Shown here: positions 1 through 7,850 of the stretch, piece by piece
How positions within the stretch are numbered: position 1 is the first letter of the stretch
How the letters are laid out: every line of letters begins with the position of its first letter
NCBI GenBank assembly: GCA_904420575.1
Contig: CAJFVW010000052.1
Span: 1 to 42,816 of the forward strand
Reading direction: 5' to 3'
Length of the DNA stretch: 42,816 bases
Origin: an uncultured Gordonibacter sp.
GTDB taxonomy: Bacteria > Actinomycetota > Coriobacteriia > Coriobacteriales > Eggerthellaceae
Program-made: the position numbers and the translations under genes
The notes under the pieces: generated by a model
The model's database searches: none
What the model saw: the letters and a program-made list of their open reading frames with translations, nothing else
Told to the model about the DNA's origin: nothing

Positions 1-28
1 CATCGACTTCTTCAAAGAGAACGCCTGA
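1..28 (+). CDS. 3' end of an upstream gene (partial)
   Basis: The first 28 bases read in one frame as IDFFKENA followed by TGA at 26-28. This looks like the tail of a gene entering from the left, and the hairpins just downstream (104-165) would suit its end. Too little is present to name a product, and the frame itself is an inference. Confidence 0.45.
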
Positions 29-103
29 GTACGCGCAAAGCCGCGTTTCCCGCCGCTACCGGAGGGCGACCTGCGGGGTCCGGGGCCGGTCATCCGGCGA
101 AAA

Positions 104-165
104 CCCCTTCCCGCCGCCTGGGAACGCGGGAAGGGGCCCGGTCGGATGGCGACCGGGCCCCTTCC
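104..165. terminator. Overlapping bidirectional terminator hairpins
   Basis: A 16-bp perfect stem pairs 129-144 with 150-165 around a 5-nt loop. The same central arm can instead pair leftward, 104-113 with 127-136 (10 bp). The structure lies between the end of the upstream + strand gene and the end of the - strand flavoprotein gene, so it probably terminates both. There is no clear U tract in either direction. Confidence 0.6.
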
Positions 166-192
166 TTGGCAGAGGGATCTGTATGCGGGTGC

Positions 193-1911
193 CTACAGGC
201 CGAGCGCGTGGTGGACGGCGATCCATCCCATCACGGCACCGGATCCGATGCTGATGCCGCCATGCACGTAGCGGCCGCCCGAAACGCCTGAAGAACAGTT
301 GCCTGCGGCGTACAGGCCAGGTATCGGCTCTCCGAACGCACTCATCACCTGGGCGTTCTCGTTGATCGTCAGGCCGCCGCCTGTGCCGCAGGTGCCGGGC
401 ACGTACACCGCCCCGTAGAACGGCGGGGTGGCCAAGGGCGCGAGCACGGGGTTCGCCAGATCGGTGCGGCTGCCAGCCATCACGCCTGACGTGTACACGT
501 CGAGGTGCTTCTCGCCGCGATGGTAGACCGGGTCCACGCCTTTCTCGGCGTTCTCGTTGAACGCGGCGATCTCGGCCGCGAGGCCTGCGGGGTCGATGCC
601 GAGCTTGTCGGCCAGCTCTTCGAGCGTGTCGGCCTGCACGAACCACGCAGGAACCTCGCCGCCGTCCTCGCCGCCGCCGTAGGTTTCGTCGAAGAAGCCG
701 CCATCCATGGAGCCTACCGTGTGGCCGGGCATGGAATAGGTGTTCCAGCACGCCGCGTCGCAGACGAGGAAGGACGGGATGTTGAGGTGCTCCATCTCGC
801 CGTTGTCGTAGTACGAGAACGCGCGGAAGAACGAGTCGTAGGCCGTGGCCTCGTTGCCGATGCGATGGCCCTTCCTGTTGACGACCACGGCGCCGGGAAG
901 CCCGCGGTACATGGCCCAGTCGGTCCCGGCGATCTCCTGGGCGATCGTTCCGCTCTCTATCAGCTCGTGCGGGTCCTGTCCTGTGGTGAGGATGGCCGGA
1001 GCGCCCCAGCAGGAGTCCATGAACGACACGTCGGCGCCGATGGCCATGCCCATCTTGTGCCCGTCGCCCGTGTTGGTCAGCGCCGCGTTCGTGGCGAGGA
1101 TCTTGAAGGGCATGTGCTTCGCCCGCATCTCGTCGTCATGGTCGAATCCGCCCGTCGCGAGGATGACGGCGTCCGCCTTGATGGCCACCTCGTCCTTGCC
1201 CGACGTCGCCTTTACGCCCACGACGGCGCCCGTCGAATCGGTGACCAGCTGCGTGGCCGGCGTCTCCATCATGATCTCTACTCCGGCCTCTTCGAGTGCG
1301 GCCTGCAGGTCGGTCCACATTTCCGCCGCCGTGATGGGCGTCTCGCCCTTGGCGAAGCCCAGGCTGCCGCGTCCCATCGGCTTCCATCCTGCAAGGGGCT
1401 CGTAGTAGTCGCCGAACAGGGGGCTGGGGTTGCACTGCCAGCCCGTGGTCTCGAGCAGCCAGTTCAGGAAACCGTTCCCGTTCGTCGCGAACGATTCCAG
1501 CACGGCAGGGTTCGCTCGGCCTTCGCTCGCGTTCTTGAAGTATTCGAGCACCTCTTCCATCGAGTCCTCGACGCCCGCTGCCTTCGCGACGTCGGTGAGC
1601 GGGATGGCCATGCCGCCGCCCGACGTGGCCGCGGTGCCGCCCCACATGTTCCCCTTCTCCAGCAGGACGACGGATTCCGCCCCCAGCTTCTTGGCGGCCA
1701 GCGCAGCGAACGCCCCGGTGCCGGAACCCACGACGACGACGTTCGCCTCCTTGTCCCACGTCACGTCTCCGCCTGCCACCGCGCCGCTGGGCGCCGCGCC
1801 TTCCTGCTCCTTGGGCGCACATCCTGCGAGCATGCCCGCTGCCCCCAGCGTGACGCCGGAGAGCGCCGCCGCCTTCAGGAAATCGCGCCGCCCCATGCCC
1901 TTTTCGCTCAT
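193..1911 (-). CDS. Tat-exported FAD flavoprotein, 3-ketosteroid delta-1-dehydrogenase-like
   Basis: 572 residues. The ATG at 1911 is chosen because a GGGAGG site precedes it and a twin-arginine signal (GRRDFLK) with a lipobox (LAGC) follows directly, giving a Tat-exported lipoprotein. The FAD motif GSGTGAFAAL lies near residue 60. The fold is the fumarate reductase/KstD flavoprotein superfamily. KstD-like features are the SGGGMAIP segment, a GDYYEP segment, and the C-terminal GTGGGLTI...GLYAAGNCSSGVSGGRYVHGG block. Y548 and G552 match the YxxxG spacing of the KstD active-site tyrosine and glycine. A tyrosine (NEATAY) stands where fumarate reductases have the catalytic arginine. Known KstD enzymes oxidise the steroid A ring in the cytoplasm, so an exported lipoprotein is odd. 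The substrate is unknown and the enzyme may act as a reductase. Monocistronic. Confidence 0.8.
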   Translation of the reverse strand: MSEKGMGRRDFLKAAALSGVTLGAAGMLAGCAPKEQEGAAPSGAVAGGDVTWDKEANVVVVGSGTGAFAALAAKKLGAESVVLLEKGNMWGGTAATSGGGMAIPLTDVAKAAGVEDSMEEVLEYFKNASEGRANPAVLESFATNGNGFLNWLLETTGWQCNPSPLFGDYYEPLAGWKPMGRGSLGFAKGETPITAAEMWTDLQAALEEAGVEIMMETPATQLVTDSTGAVVGVKATSGKDEVAIKADAVILATGGFDHDDEMRAKHMPFKILATNAALTNTGDGHKMGMAIGADVSFMDSCWGAPAILTTGQDPHELIESGTIAQEIAGTDWAMYRGLPGAVVVNRKGHRIGNEATAYDSFFRAFSYYDNGEMEHLNIPSFLVCDAACWNTYSMPGHTVGSMDGGFFDETYGGGEDGGEVPAWFVQADTLEELADKLGIDPAGLAAEIAAFNENAEKGVDPVYHRGEKHLDVYTSGVMAGSRTDLANPVLAPLATPPFYGAVYVPGTCGTGGGLTINENAQVMSAFGEPIPGLYAAGNCSSGVSGGRYVHGGISIGSGAVMGWIAVHHALGL

Positions 1912-2274
1912 CGTTCCTCCCTTTCGTCTGCCGGAACCACATCCGGCTTCCAACGTCCTTGCACCTTCCGTTGGCTCGCAGTTGGCATAGACGACGCTGC
2001 CCGAGGGAACACGCATCGACACAAACCCGCGTTTGCCATCTGCGGAAGGCCTTGATCCAGGATATGACGGTCGGAACGCTCCGTCTGTCTCACGAAAAAG
2101 GGTAAAGGGCAAATACGCGTCATCCAAAAGAGGGTATTGTGCCTGGAAAGCCTGACGGTTCTTTCATGCAGGACCATGGCATGGCAACTAGGCAAGAAAA
2201 AAGCCTGTCTTACGAGCGCGAAGACGGATCGCACGAAGACCGACGCTCTCGCTCGACACGCTTTCGGCCTTGCG
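1912..2274. other. Non-coding stretch upstream of the KstD-like gene
   Basis: No convincing gene in 363 bases. It must hold the leftward promoter of the flavoprotein gene. An interrupted dyad, GGCAAATAC (2108-2116) facing GTATTGTGCC (2134-2143), has one unpaired base and could be an operator. I see no strong promoter hexamers. Confidence 0.3.
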
Positions 2275-2484
2275 TCACTCCCCTTCCGGGAACACGAACA
2301 ACTCCTCGATGGGAGCGCCTACAGAGCGGGATATGTCGACGGCGAGTTTGAGGGAGGGGTTGTACTTCCCCGCTTCCAGACGGCTGATGGTCTCGCGGCG
2401 CACCATGACGAGGGCCGCCAGCTCGTCCTGCGAAAAGCCGGCCAGCTGGCGGTATTTCTTGAGGTTGCAGACGAATTCGCCCAT
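2275..2484 (-). CDS. Small XRE-family transcriptional regulator
   Basis: 69 residues, almost entirely one Cro/C1-type helix-turn-helix: LKKYRQLAGFSQDELAALVMVRRETISRLEAGKYNPSLKLAVDIS. The ending PIEELFVFPEGE is typical of the minimal XRE regulators found beside small membrane proteins. It lies 13 bases after the stop of the membrane protein gene and is surely cotranscribed with it. It probably binds the 12-bp dyad at 2882-2920 in front of the pair and represses it. No ligand domain is present. Confidence 0.9.
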   Translation of the reverse strand: MGEFVCNLKKYRQLAGFSQDELAALVMVRRETISRLEAGKYNPSLKLAVDISRSVGAPIEELFVFPEGE

Positions 2485-2497
2485 GGCGCCTCCCGCC

Positions 2498-2860
2498 TCA
2501 CGAAGCCTCGTAGGCGCGGAACGCGATGGCGTAAGAGAACAGCGAGGCGATCCAGCCCAGGGCGGCGGCCAGGATGACCAGCTCGCGCGACCCGAATGCG
2601 CTGGACGCTATGAAACCTACCAGGAACACCGAGCACGCCGCGACCCAGAAGCCGATGGTGGCCGCGCGCCGCGAATTGTCCTTCCACCGCTCGTCAGGGT
2701 ATTCGAAGCTGATGCCGCCCAGAATGAAGAAGGAAAAGAAGGCGAAGAACGAGAAGAAGAACAAGTTGTTTGGGTCGCCGGTCGCGAAATAGCGGAATCC
2801 CAGAAGCCCCACCAGACCGACGAAACCACCGACGTTCAGAAAGGAGTTCTTGATCCTCAT
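2498..2860 (-). CDS. Small four-helix membrane protein, DUF3796/DUF2178-like
   Basis: 120 residues. The ATG at 2860 follows a GAGAGG site, and further extension would run into the dyad operator. Four hydrophobic segments are visible: about 10-24, 31-50, 68-87 and 93-112. A conserved-looking soluble turn, FEYPDERWKDNSRRAA, joins the two halves. This architecture, with a ~70-residue XRE gene directly downstream, is the usual arrangement of DUF2178/DUF3796-type proteins. Their function is not established. The family assignment is by architecture and is tentative. Confidence 0.75.
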   Translation of the reverse strand: MRIKNSFLNVGGFVGLVGLLGFRYFATGDPNNLFFFSFFAFFSFFILGGISFEYPDERWKDNSRRAATIGFWVAACSVFLVGFIASSAFGSRELVILAAALGWIASLFSYAIAFRAYEAS

Positions 2861-2881
2861 GGCCGGCCTCTCTTTTCCATT

Positions 2882-2920
2882 AGTGATATATTTGCCACAA
2901 CATGCGATAAATATATCACT
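2882..2920. promoter_or_regulatory. 12-bp perfect dyad, candidate XRE operator
   Basis: AGTGATATATTT (2882-2893) and AAATATATCACT (2909-2920) are perfect inverted copies separated by 15 bases. They sit 22-60 bases upstream of the membrane protein ATG (2860) in an AT-rich island. The position fits the promoter of the membrane protein/XRE pair and autoregulation by the XRE protein. Confidence 0.65.
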
Positions 2921-3001
2921 TCTGAAAAAGAGGGTCAAGGGAAAGCGACTCGCGACGGCGTCGCGCGACTCCCAGGCAACGCTACTCGGAATCCTTTTGC
3001 A

Positions 3002-3044
3002 TGCCGCATGCCCGCACACGCCAGAAGCGCGCGGGCATGCGGCA
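3002..3044 (-). terminator. Terminator hairpin after the amidase gene
   Basis: A 14-bp perfect stem pairs 3002-3015 with 3031-3044 around a 15-nt loop. It lies 10 bases past the amidase stop. There is no U tract. Confidence 0.55.
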
Positions 3045-3053
3045 GCCTGACGC

Positions 3054-3950
3054 CTACAAAGCGAACCCGCAGGAGTCCAGCACGTATTTGGGCACCATGA
3101 AGCGCACGGTCTTCTCCGGGTCGACCATCTGGCACACCTGCACGTTGCCGACCAGCGAGAACAGCATCACCAGTTCGTCTTCCGGCATGCCGCAGCGGTC
3201 GTGCACGAGGCGCACCATGTCGTGCACTGCGCGGTCGGCGGCGGCGTCCAGCGTCTCTTCCGAGGCGATGGTCCCCCAGTGCGTCGCGTTCTCCATGAGC
3301 GGGTTCTCCAGATGCAGATTGGGCAGGGCCGTCAGCGTGACCGTGGCGTGCCCTGCGGCCTCGGCGCCCGAGACGCTCACCTCGCCGTCGCCCATGGCGG
3401 CGTGCATGTCGCCGCAACCGAACAGCGCGCCTTCCACCGCCACGGGAAAATACAGCGTGGCGCCCACGGTGATGGCCGTGTTGTCCATGTTGCCGCCGTG
3501 AGAGCCGGGCGTGCCGCAGTTCACCGGGCCGCCCGCCGGCGCCACGCCGATGACGCCGATCATGGGGTTCGTCGGCAGCCGCAGCCCGTCGTTCCATACC
3601 ACGTGGCCGTCCTCTATCTTGCACAGGCGCGTGCTCCAGGCATCGAACAAATCGCCGCACACGCCTTCGTCCTTGCCCGTGCAGCACGCCGCCTGCCCGT
3701 CGAACTCGATGTTCTCGATGTCCACCTTGAGTGCGCCGCCGGGCTTCGCGCCGTTGACGAAGACGGGGCCGGTGGCGGGGTTGATGGCGTCCCAGTCGAT
3801 GGAGTCCAGCTCGTCTTCGGGCGCCTGCACCTGGTTGCCGAAGCAGTCCTTCGTGCGGATGCGCAGCGTTTCTCCCGAGCCTACGGTAATCACCGGCTCC
3901 AAATCGCGCGAGAACGCGTAGAACACGTGGTCGTCATGCAGTTCGATCAT
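3054..3950 (-). CDS. Acetamidase/formamidase family protein
   Basis: 298 residues, close to the usual ~300 of the FmdA/AmdA family, which hydrolyses short amides to the acid and ammonia. Family features are GSGETLRIRTKDCFGNQV near the N terminus, the GPVFVNGAKPGGALKVDIENIE block, the glycine-rich PGSHGGNMDN segment around residue 150, and GALFGCGDMHAAMGDGEVSVSGAE. The DMHAAMGDGE stretch contributes metal-binding residues in the family. No signal peptide, so cytoplasmic. The start at 3950 has a weak GAAGAGG-type site. It is the last gene before the regulator at 4219, with 268 bases between, and is probably its own transcript. Confidence 0.88.
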   Translation of the reverse strand: MIELHDDHVFYAFSRDLEPVITVGSGETLRIRTKDCFGNQVQAPEDELDSIDWDAINPATGPVFVNGAKPGGALKVDIENIEFDGQAACCTGKDEGVCGDLFDAWSTRLCKIEDGHVVWNDGLRLPTNPMIGVIGVAPAGGPVNCGTPGSHGGNMDNTAITVGATLYFPVAVEGALFGCGDMHAAMGDGEVSVSGAEAAGHATVTLTALPNLHLENPLMENATHWGTIASEETLDAAADRAVHDMVRLVHDRCGMPEDELVMLFSLVGNVQVCQMVDPEKTVRFMVPKYVLDSCGFAL

Positions 3951-4072
3951 GGTCGGTCAGCCTCTTCCCCATCGTCGCCGTTCGCTTCATGCGGCAGGCA
4001 TGGCCCGCCGCCCTTCTCGTGCGCCATGATACCACGCCACGGGGCCATATGGGCACATGGCAGGTGGCACAA

Positions 4073-4084
4073 CCTCGATCGAGG
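4073..4084. promoter_or_regulatory. 12-bp palindrome upstream of the amidase
   Basis: CCTCGATCGAGG is a perfect palindrome in the gap between the amidase start and the hybrid regulator's stop. It may be an operator for the amidase gene or chance in GC-rich DNA. Confidence 0.25.
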
Positions 4085-4218
4085 CTGACTTGCCGCCTCT
4101 TTTGCTACGGAAAGGAGCCACGCCCTCTCCAAAGCGCCTTGGCTTTCCTGCGCGCCCAAACCCATGGCCCTGACGGCCTCGCATTGGACGACCCCGGGCT
4201 TCCGCAGCGAACCTCGCC

Positions 4219-5448
4219 CTACGACATGAACTCCTCTGCGAGGGCGATGAGCTCTCCTTGCGTGTGCAGGCCCATCTTCTTGTAGATGCTGTAAATGTGG
4301 CTTTTTGCCGTAGAAACCGACACGTGCAGCAATTCGGCAATGGGATGGGAGGTCAACCCCTCCAAGAGCAGTGCCAGAACCTCTGCCTCCCGGGAAGACA
4401 GTCCGTAGCGGGAGCAGAACGCTTCGACGTTGTTTCCCTTCGCCATCAGGCTTTCGTCACACGAAAGGGCGAACGCCGTCACGGCGCTGTCAACGAGCGA
4501 CAGATAAGGTGTATGGGAGTACTTCATATAGCAGGCATTGAGTCTTGCAAAGAGCTTTTGGATGACAGGGCTGTCGAGCACTTCGCGTTTTGCGACGAAT
4601 CCGACTTCCAGGTAATAGGGGTTCTTCATGTTGATGGCGACGGTTTTCCCGTCGTCCGGGGTTATGAGCTGCCGGAATGCGGGAACGAACGTGATGGCCT
4701 CGTCCCTTTCCACCATATGGAAGCGAAACGAACTGTCTGCCGTGACCATGTAGATGCTGTCTTTCCCGAAAAGAAGCTCGGCCACGCGACGGATGTCGCC
4801 ATCGGAGGACACGATGGGCCTCGATTTGATGTCGGCATGCGACAAGGCGTGCTTTCCCGCCAGCGCCGATTGGCGGGAAACGAGAACCTGGTCATAGGAC
4901 GTCAGGTAGGGCTGGTATTCGAACCCGTTTTCGCGCAGATGCTCGACGAGGGACGTGTTGGCCGCATCGTCGGGACTGAAAAGGCACAGCAGCCCCAACA
5001 CGACCGCGTTGTCGTCTTCCTTGTTGGAAACGAGGGCGTCGGCCACGCCTTTGTTGTCGCACTGGAAATAGCGGGCGTCGGAGAACAGGTGCTCGAAGGA
5101 GTCGGTGATGGGGGCGAAAAGCGCAGCGTCGAAAGCCACGTTGTTCAGATAGAGCAAAGCGGTTTTGTCGACGGCCCGGTCTTCCTTTTGTCGAATGGCG
5201 GCTATGGCGTCGACCATGTGTTGTTCGACGGAAACGATGCGCAAGGCATCATGGTAAAGGGCTTCGCCATAAGCGGTGAGCAGAAGCTTGTTTTGGTGCC
5301 GCTTGAAAAGTTGGCAGCCCAGACCCGCCTCCAACACGGAAAGCGCTCTGCTCATGCCCTGCGTGGAAATGAAGTTCTTGTTTGCGGCCGCACTGATGGT
5401 GCCTTGTTCGACGATGTCCACGAAGTAACCGAGATACGTGGTTTGCAT
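4219..5448 (-). CDS. Hybrid regulator: LysR-type N terminus with LuxR-type C terminus
   Basis: 409 residues. The ATG at 5448 has an AAAGGAGGG site, and the protein then starts like a LysR regulator. Residues 1-65 are a LysR winged helix (YLGYFVDIVEQGTISAAANKN...STQGMSRALSVLEAGLGCQLFKR). Residues about 90-320 have the length and layout of a LysR effector-binding domain. Residues about 345-405 are a complete GerE/LuxR helix-turn-helix (LSSREAEVLALLLEGLTSHPIAELLHVSVSTAKSHIYSIYKKMGL). A LysR protein normally ends after the effector domain at ~300 residues, and two DNA-binding heads in one chain are unusual. The gene follows the transporter operon behind a terminator and is the obvious candidate regulator of the transhydroxylase-like operon. 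Domain calls are firm; the regulatory target is inferred. Confidence 0.88.
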   Translation of the reverse strand: MQTTYLGYFVDIVEQGTISAAANKNFISTQGMSRALSVLEAGLGCQLFKRHQNKLLLTAYGEALYHDALRIVSVEQHMVDAIAAIRQKEDRAVDKTALLYLNNVAFDAALFAPITDSFEHLFSDARYFQCDNKGVADALVSNKEDDNAVVLGLLCLFSPDDAANTSLVEHLRENGFEYQPYLTSYDQVLVSRQSALAGKHALSHADIKSRPIVSSDGDIRRVAELLFGKDSIYMVTADSSFRFHMVERDEAITFVPAFRQLITPDDGKTVAINMKNPYYLEVGFVAKREVLDSPVIQKLFARLNACYMKYSHTPYLSLVDSAVTAFALSCDESLMAKGNNVEAFCSRYGLSSREAEVLALLLEGLTSHPIAELLHVSVSTAKSHIYSIYKKMGLHTQGELIALAEEFMS

Positions 5449-5472
5449 GAGCCCTCCTTTGCGTCTACCTTC

Positions 5473-5478
5473 ATTATG
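5473..5478 (-). promoter_or_regulatory. Possible -10 box of the hybrid regulator
   Basis: CATAAT on the minus strand lies 24 bases upstream of the regulator ATG. No good -35 hexamer is visible. Confidence 0.25.
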
Positions 5479-5511
5479 CCATTCCGAAAGCAATGATGCA
5501 GCCGGACGAAA

Positions 5512-5556
5512 GCGGCTCCGGATCGCTTTTTCTCGCGTTCAGCGATCCGGAGCCGC
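5512..5556 (-). terminator. Terminator closing the transhydroxylase-like operon
   Basis: A 16-bp perfect stem pairs 5512-5527 with 5541-5556 around a 13-nt loop. It lies 37 bases past the SLC13 transporter stop and before the regulator gene. Confidence 0.75.
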
Positions 5557-5593
5557 GGAAGGCGGCCAAGCAGCCAGGTGAGAGACAAAGGGC

Positions 5594-7006
5594 CTAGGCC
5601 AAACCGAGCAGCCCCGCTATGGCCGGAGTGATGGTCACCGATATGGCCACCATCGCCAAACTGGGAACCCATCCGACCTTTGCCATGTCGCCGAACGTGA
5701 AGTACTTGCGATTGCTGGAATAGGAAAGCAGGGGCACGCCGTCAAGCGGAAGAATGAGGGCAATGGCCGACCACCAAGCCACCATGGCGCACGTGGCTGC
5801 AATGTTGCCGCCCATGCTTGCCACGATGGAGGCGAAGGGAACGGCGATCAGCCCGGCAACGGCGGGGCCTGCGGGAATGACGTTGTGCAGCAGGCAGCCT
5901 ATGATGGACAGGGCCGCCAGGGTCGCAATGAGCGGCCAGCTGGTCATCGGGGCCATGACGGTGTCCACCAGCCATTGGGTGGCGCCCGTGCCCATGAGCG
6001 CGGCAACCATGACGTTCACCGCCATCATCAGCAGCATCATGCCCCAAGGGCTGTCTTCCAAGAAGTGGTTGAACTCGATGGCTTCGATGCCGGGAAAGAA
6101 CATGAAGCCAAGGGCGACAAGGCTCACGACGGTTATGTCGATGGACGTGATCCAAGAACTTGCGATCCATACCACCATGGTGACGATCATCACGACCAGG
6201 CCCGCCACTTCGCGACGGGGTATTGCACCAAGGCTCGCGGCTTTTTTGATTCCCGTGTCCACGGCAGATTGGGAAAGTGCTTCTGGTTTGAATATCTTGA
6301 CGAGCGCCAGCCAGCCGACGGGAAGCGCTATGAGCACCATGGGGAAACTCATCAGGAACCAGTTGATGAAGCTGATCTGCACACCGAAAGCGTCCTCGAT
6401 GAGCGTCATGGCAAGCACGTTGATGATGCAGCCGGAAGGCGTCATGGCCCCTCCCAAAGCGGCGGCCCAGGGAATGCCTATGGCGATGCACTTAGCGAAC
6501 GCGGACTTCCCGCCCGTGGGCGTGTCGTTCGTGTCAAGCACGGAATAGGCGATGGGAAGCATGACGGCGCACAGAGGAAGGTTGTCCATCAGCGTGGAGA
6601 TCAGCGCGGTACCTACCATGAGGCCCAGCAGCACGAGAGACGAATTGGTGCCGGCCAGCCTCAAAATGAATCCCGTCAAACGCGTGGCCAGGGTCGAACG
6701 CGCAATGAAGCAGGCGAAAGCGAAGCAGCACAGATAGAAGATGATGGCGTTGTTGATGGATGCCGTCCACGCTTCCGTCGCATCCATGACCCCTAAGAAC
6801 GTGATGAGGCCGACCATCGCCCAACCCGTGATGGCGATGGGCATGACTTCGGTTATCCAGAAAACGATGGAAACCACGAAAATGACCAGTGCCATTTTTC
6901 CGGTATCCGTCAGCCCTTCGGGAGTCGGCATCAGGCCCACCGCCGCAATGGCTATCAAGCCGATGGCAACGATGACAAAACGTGTGAGAGAAGACTTTTT
7001 CGTCAT
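5594..7006 (-). CDS. SLC13/DASS-family anion transporter
   Basis: 470 residues with about 11-12 hydrophobic segments and two related halves, as in divalent anion:sodium symporters, which carry di- and tricarboxylates or sulfate. The paired helix-hairpin regions read STLMDNLPLCAVMLPIA (first half) and LLHNVIPAGPAVAGLIAVPF (second half). Classical dicarboxylate carriers have SNT at these turns, and here DNL and HNV replace it, so the substrate may differ. It starts 14 bases after the iron-sulfur subunit stop behind a GAGGGG site, so it belongs to the same operon. By context it may move the substrate or product of the Mo enzyme; that is inference. Confidence 0.85.
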   Translation of the reverse strand: MTKKSSLTRFVIVAIGLIAIAAVGLMPTPEGLTDTGKMALVIFVVSIVFWITEVMPIAITGWAMVGLITFLGVMDATEAWTASINNAIIFYLCCFAFACFIARSTLATRLTGFILRLAGTNSSLVLLGLMVGTALISTLMDNLPLCAVMLPIAYSVLDTNDTPTGGKSAFAKCIAIGIPWAAALGGAMTPSGCIINVLAMTLIEDAFGVQISFINWFLMSFPMVLIALPVGWLALVKIFKPEALSQSAVDTGIKKAASLGAIPRREVAGLVVMIVTMVVWIASSWITSIDITVVSLVALGFMFFPGIEAIEFNHFLEDSPWGMMLLMMAVNVMVAALMGTGATQWLVDTVMAPMTSWPLIATLAALSIIGCLLHNVIPAGPAVAGLIAVPFASIVASMGGNIAATCAMVAWWSAIALILPLDGVPLLSYSSNRKYFTFGDMAKVGWVPSLAMVAISVTITPAIAGLLGLA

Positions 7007-7020
7007 GGAAACCCCTCGGA

Positions 7021-7848
7021 TCAGGAATCGAAACGGTCGGCAAAAATATCGTCGAACACGACGTCTTTTTGCGTACAGTCGGCAGTCAGTTCGGTGGAGC
7101 CGTATCCTTCGGCTTCGATGAGGACGGTATAGACCGCCTTGTCGCAGAAGTCGTATTTGAAGTCGCCGAAGTCATCGGTTTCCAGCGTGGCAACCTGCTT
7201 GCCTTCCGCGTTCAGAATGGTTACCTGCGCACCAATGACGACCTCGTTCTTGGTGCGGTCGGCGACGGTGCCGGCGATCCAGCGCTTGGGCACGTTGAGG
7301 TAGCGCACGTGGGATCCCAGCCCGCCCAGTTCTTCGGATGCCGCCGCCGAAGCAAGGAGGTCGGTGAATTCCGGATCGTCCTCGTCGACCAGGCGAAGCG
7401 CGTCCGTGGCGCATGCATCGACGCAACGCGGCTCGGACCAGCCGTTGTCCAGAAGGTGGGCGCACCCCGTGCACTTTTGAGCTACGTCAAGCTCTGCGTT
7501 CCAGAAGATCATGCCCTGGGGGCAGGCGTCCACCAACTCCCGCTGGCCCTTTGCCTTTTCGGGATCGATGACGACGATGCCGTCCTCGCGCCGATACACG
7601 GCACCGTCTTTCGCCACGGCCAAGCAAGGAGCGTCGTCGCACATGCCGCAGAACTTCGGCGTGTAGGCGACGCGCACCACGGGCACGCGCCCGCGTTCCT
7701 CTTGGTCGACGCGGCACCAGAACTGTCCCGTCTGGGGCTGAGGGAGCGCATACGGGCTCCAGTCGTTTTCGCAATGTTCGTCCTTGCAGACGATTTGGCA
7801 GTTGTAGCAGCCGTTGCATCTGCTCAGATCGACAAGCAGCGTCTTCAT
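7021..7848 (-). CDS. Iron-sulfur beta subunit, pyrogallol-phloroglucinol transhydroxylase type
   Basis: 275 residues. Twelve cysteines can ligate three [4Fe-4S] clusters: C11/14/17/21, then C67/70/75 with C109, then C126/129/142/146. DmsB-type proteins have sixteen, so one cluster is missing, as in the transhydroxylase beta subunit. Residues about 195-270 form an extra beta domain (AGTVADRTKNEVVIGAQVTILNAEG...LETDDFGDFKY) of the carboxypeptidase-regulatory/Cna-B type, which is also a hallmark of that subunit. No Tat signal and no membrane helix. Its ATG lies 2 bases past the large subunit stop, so translation is probably coupled. It should hold the electron relay next to the Mo subunit. Confidence 0.9.
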   Translation of the reverse strand: MKTLLVDLSRCNGCYNCQIVCKDEHCENDWSPYALPQPQTGQFWCRVDQEERGRVPVVRVAYTPKFCGMCDDAPCLAVAKDGAVYRREDGIVVIDPEKAKGQRELVDACPQGMIFWNAELDVAQKCTGCAHLLDNGWSEPRCVDACATDALRLVDEDDPEFTDLLASAAASEELGGLGSHVRYLNVPKRWIAGTVADRTKNEVVIGAQVTILNAEGKQVATLETDDFGDFKYDFCDKAVYTVLIEAEGYGSTELTADCTQKDVVFDDIFADRFDS

Positions 7849-7850
7849 GC

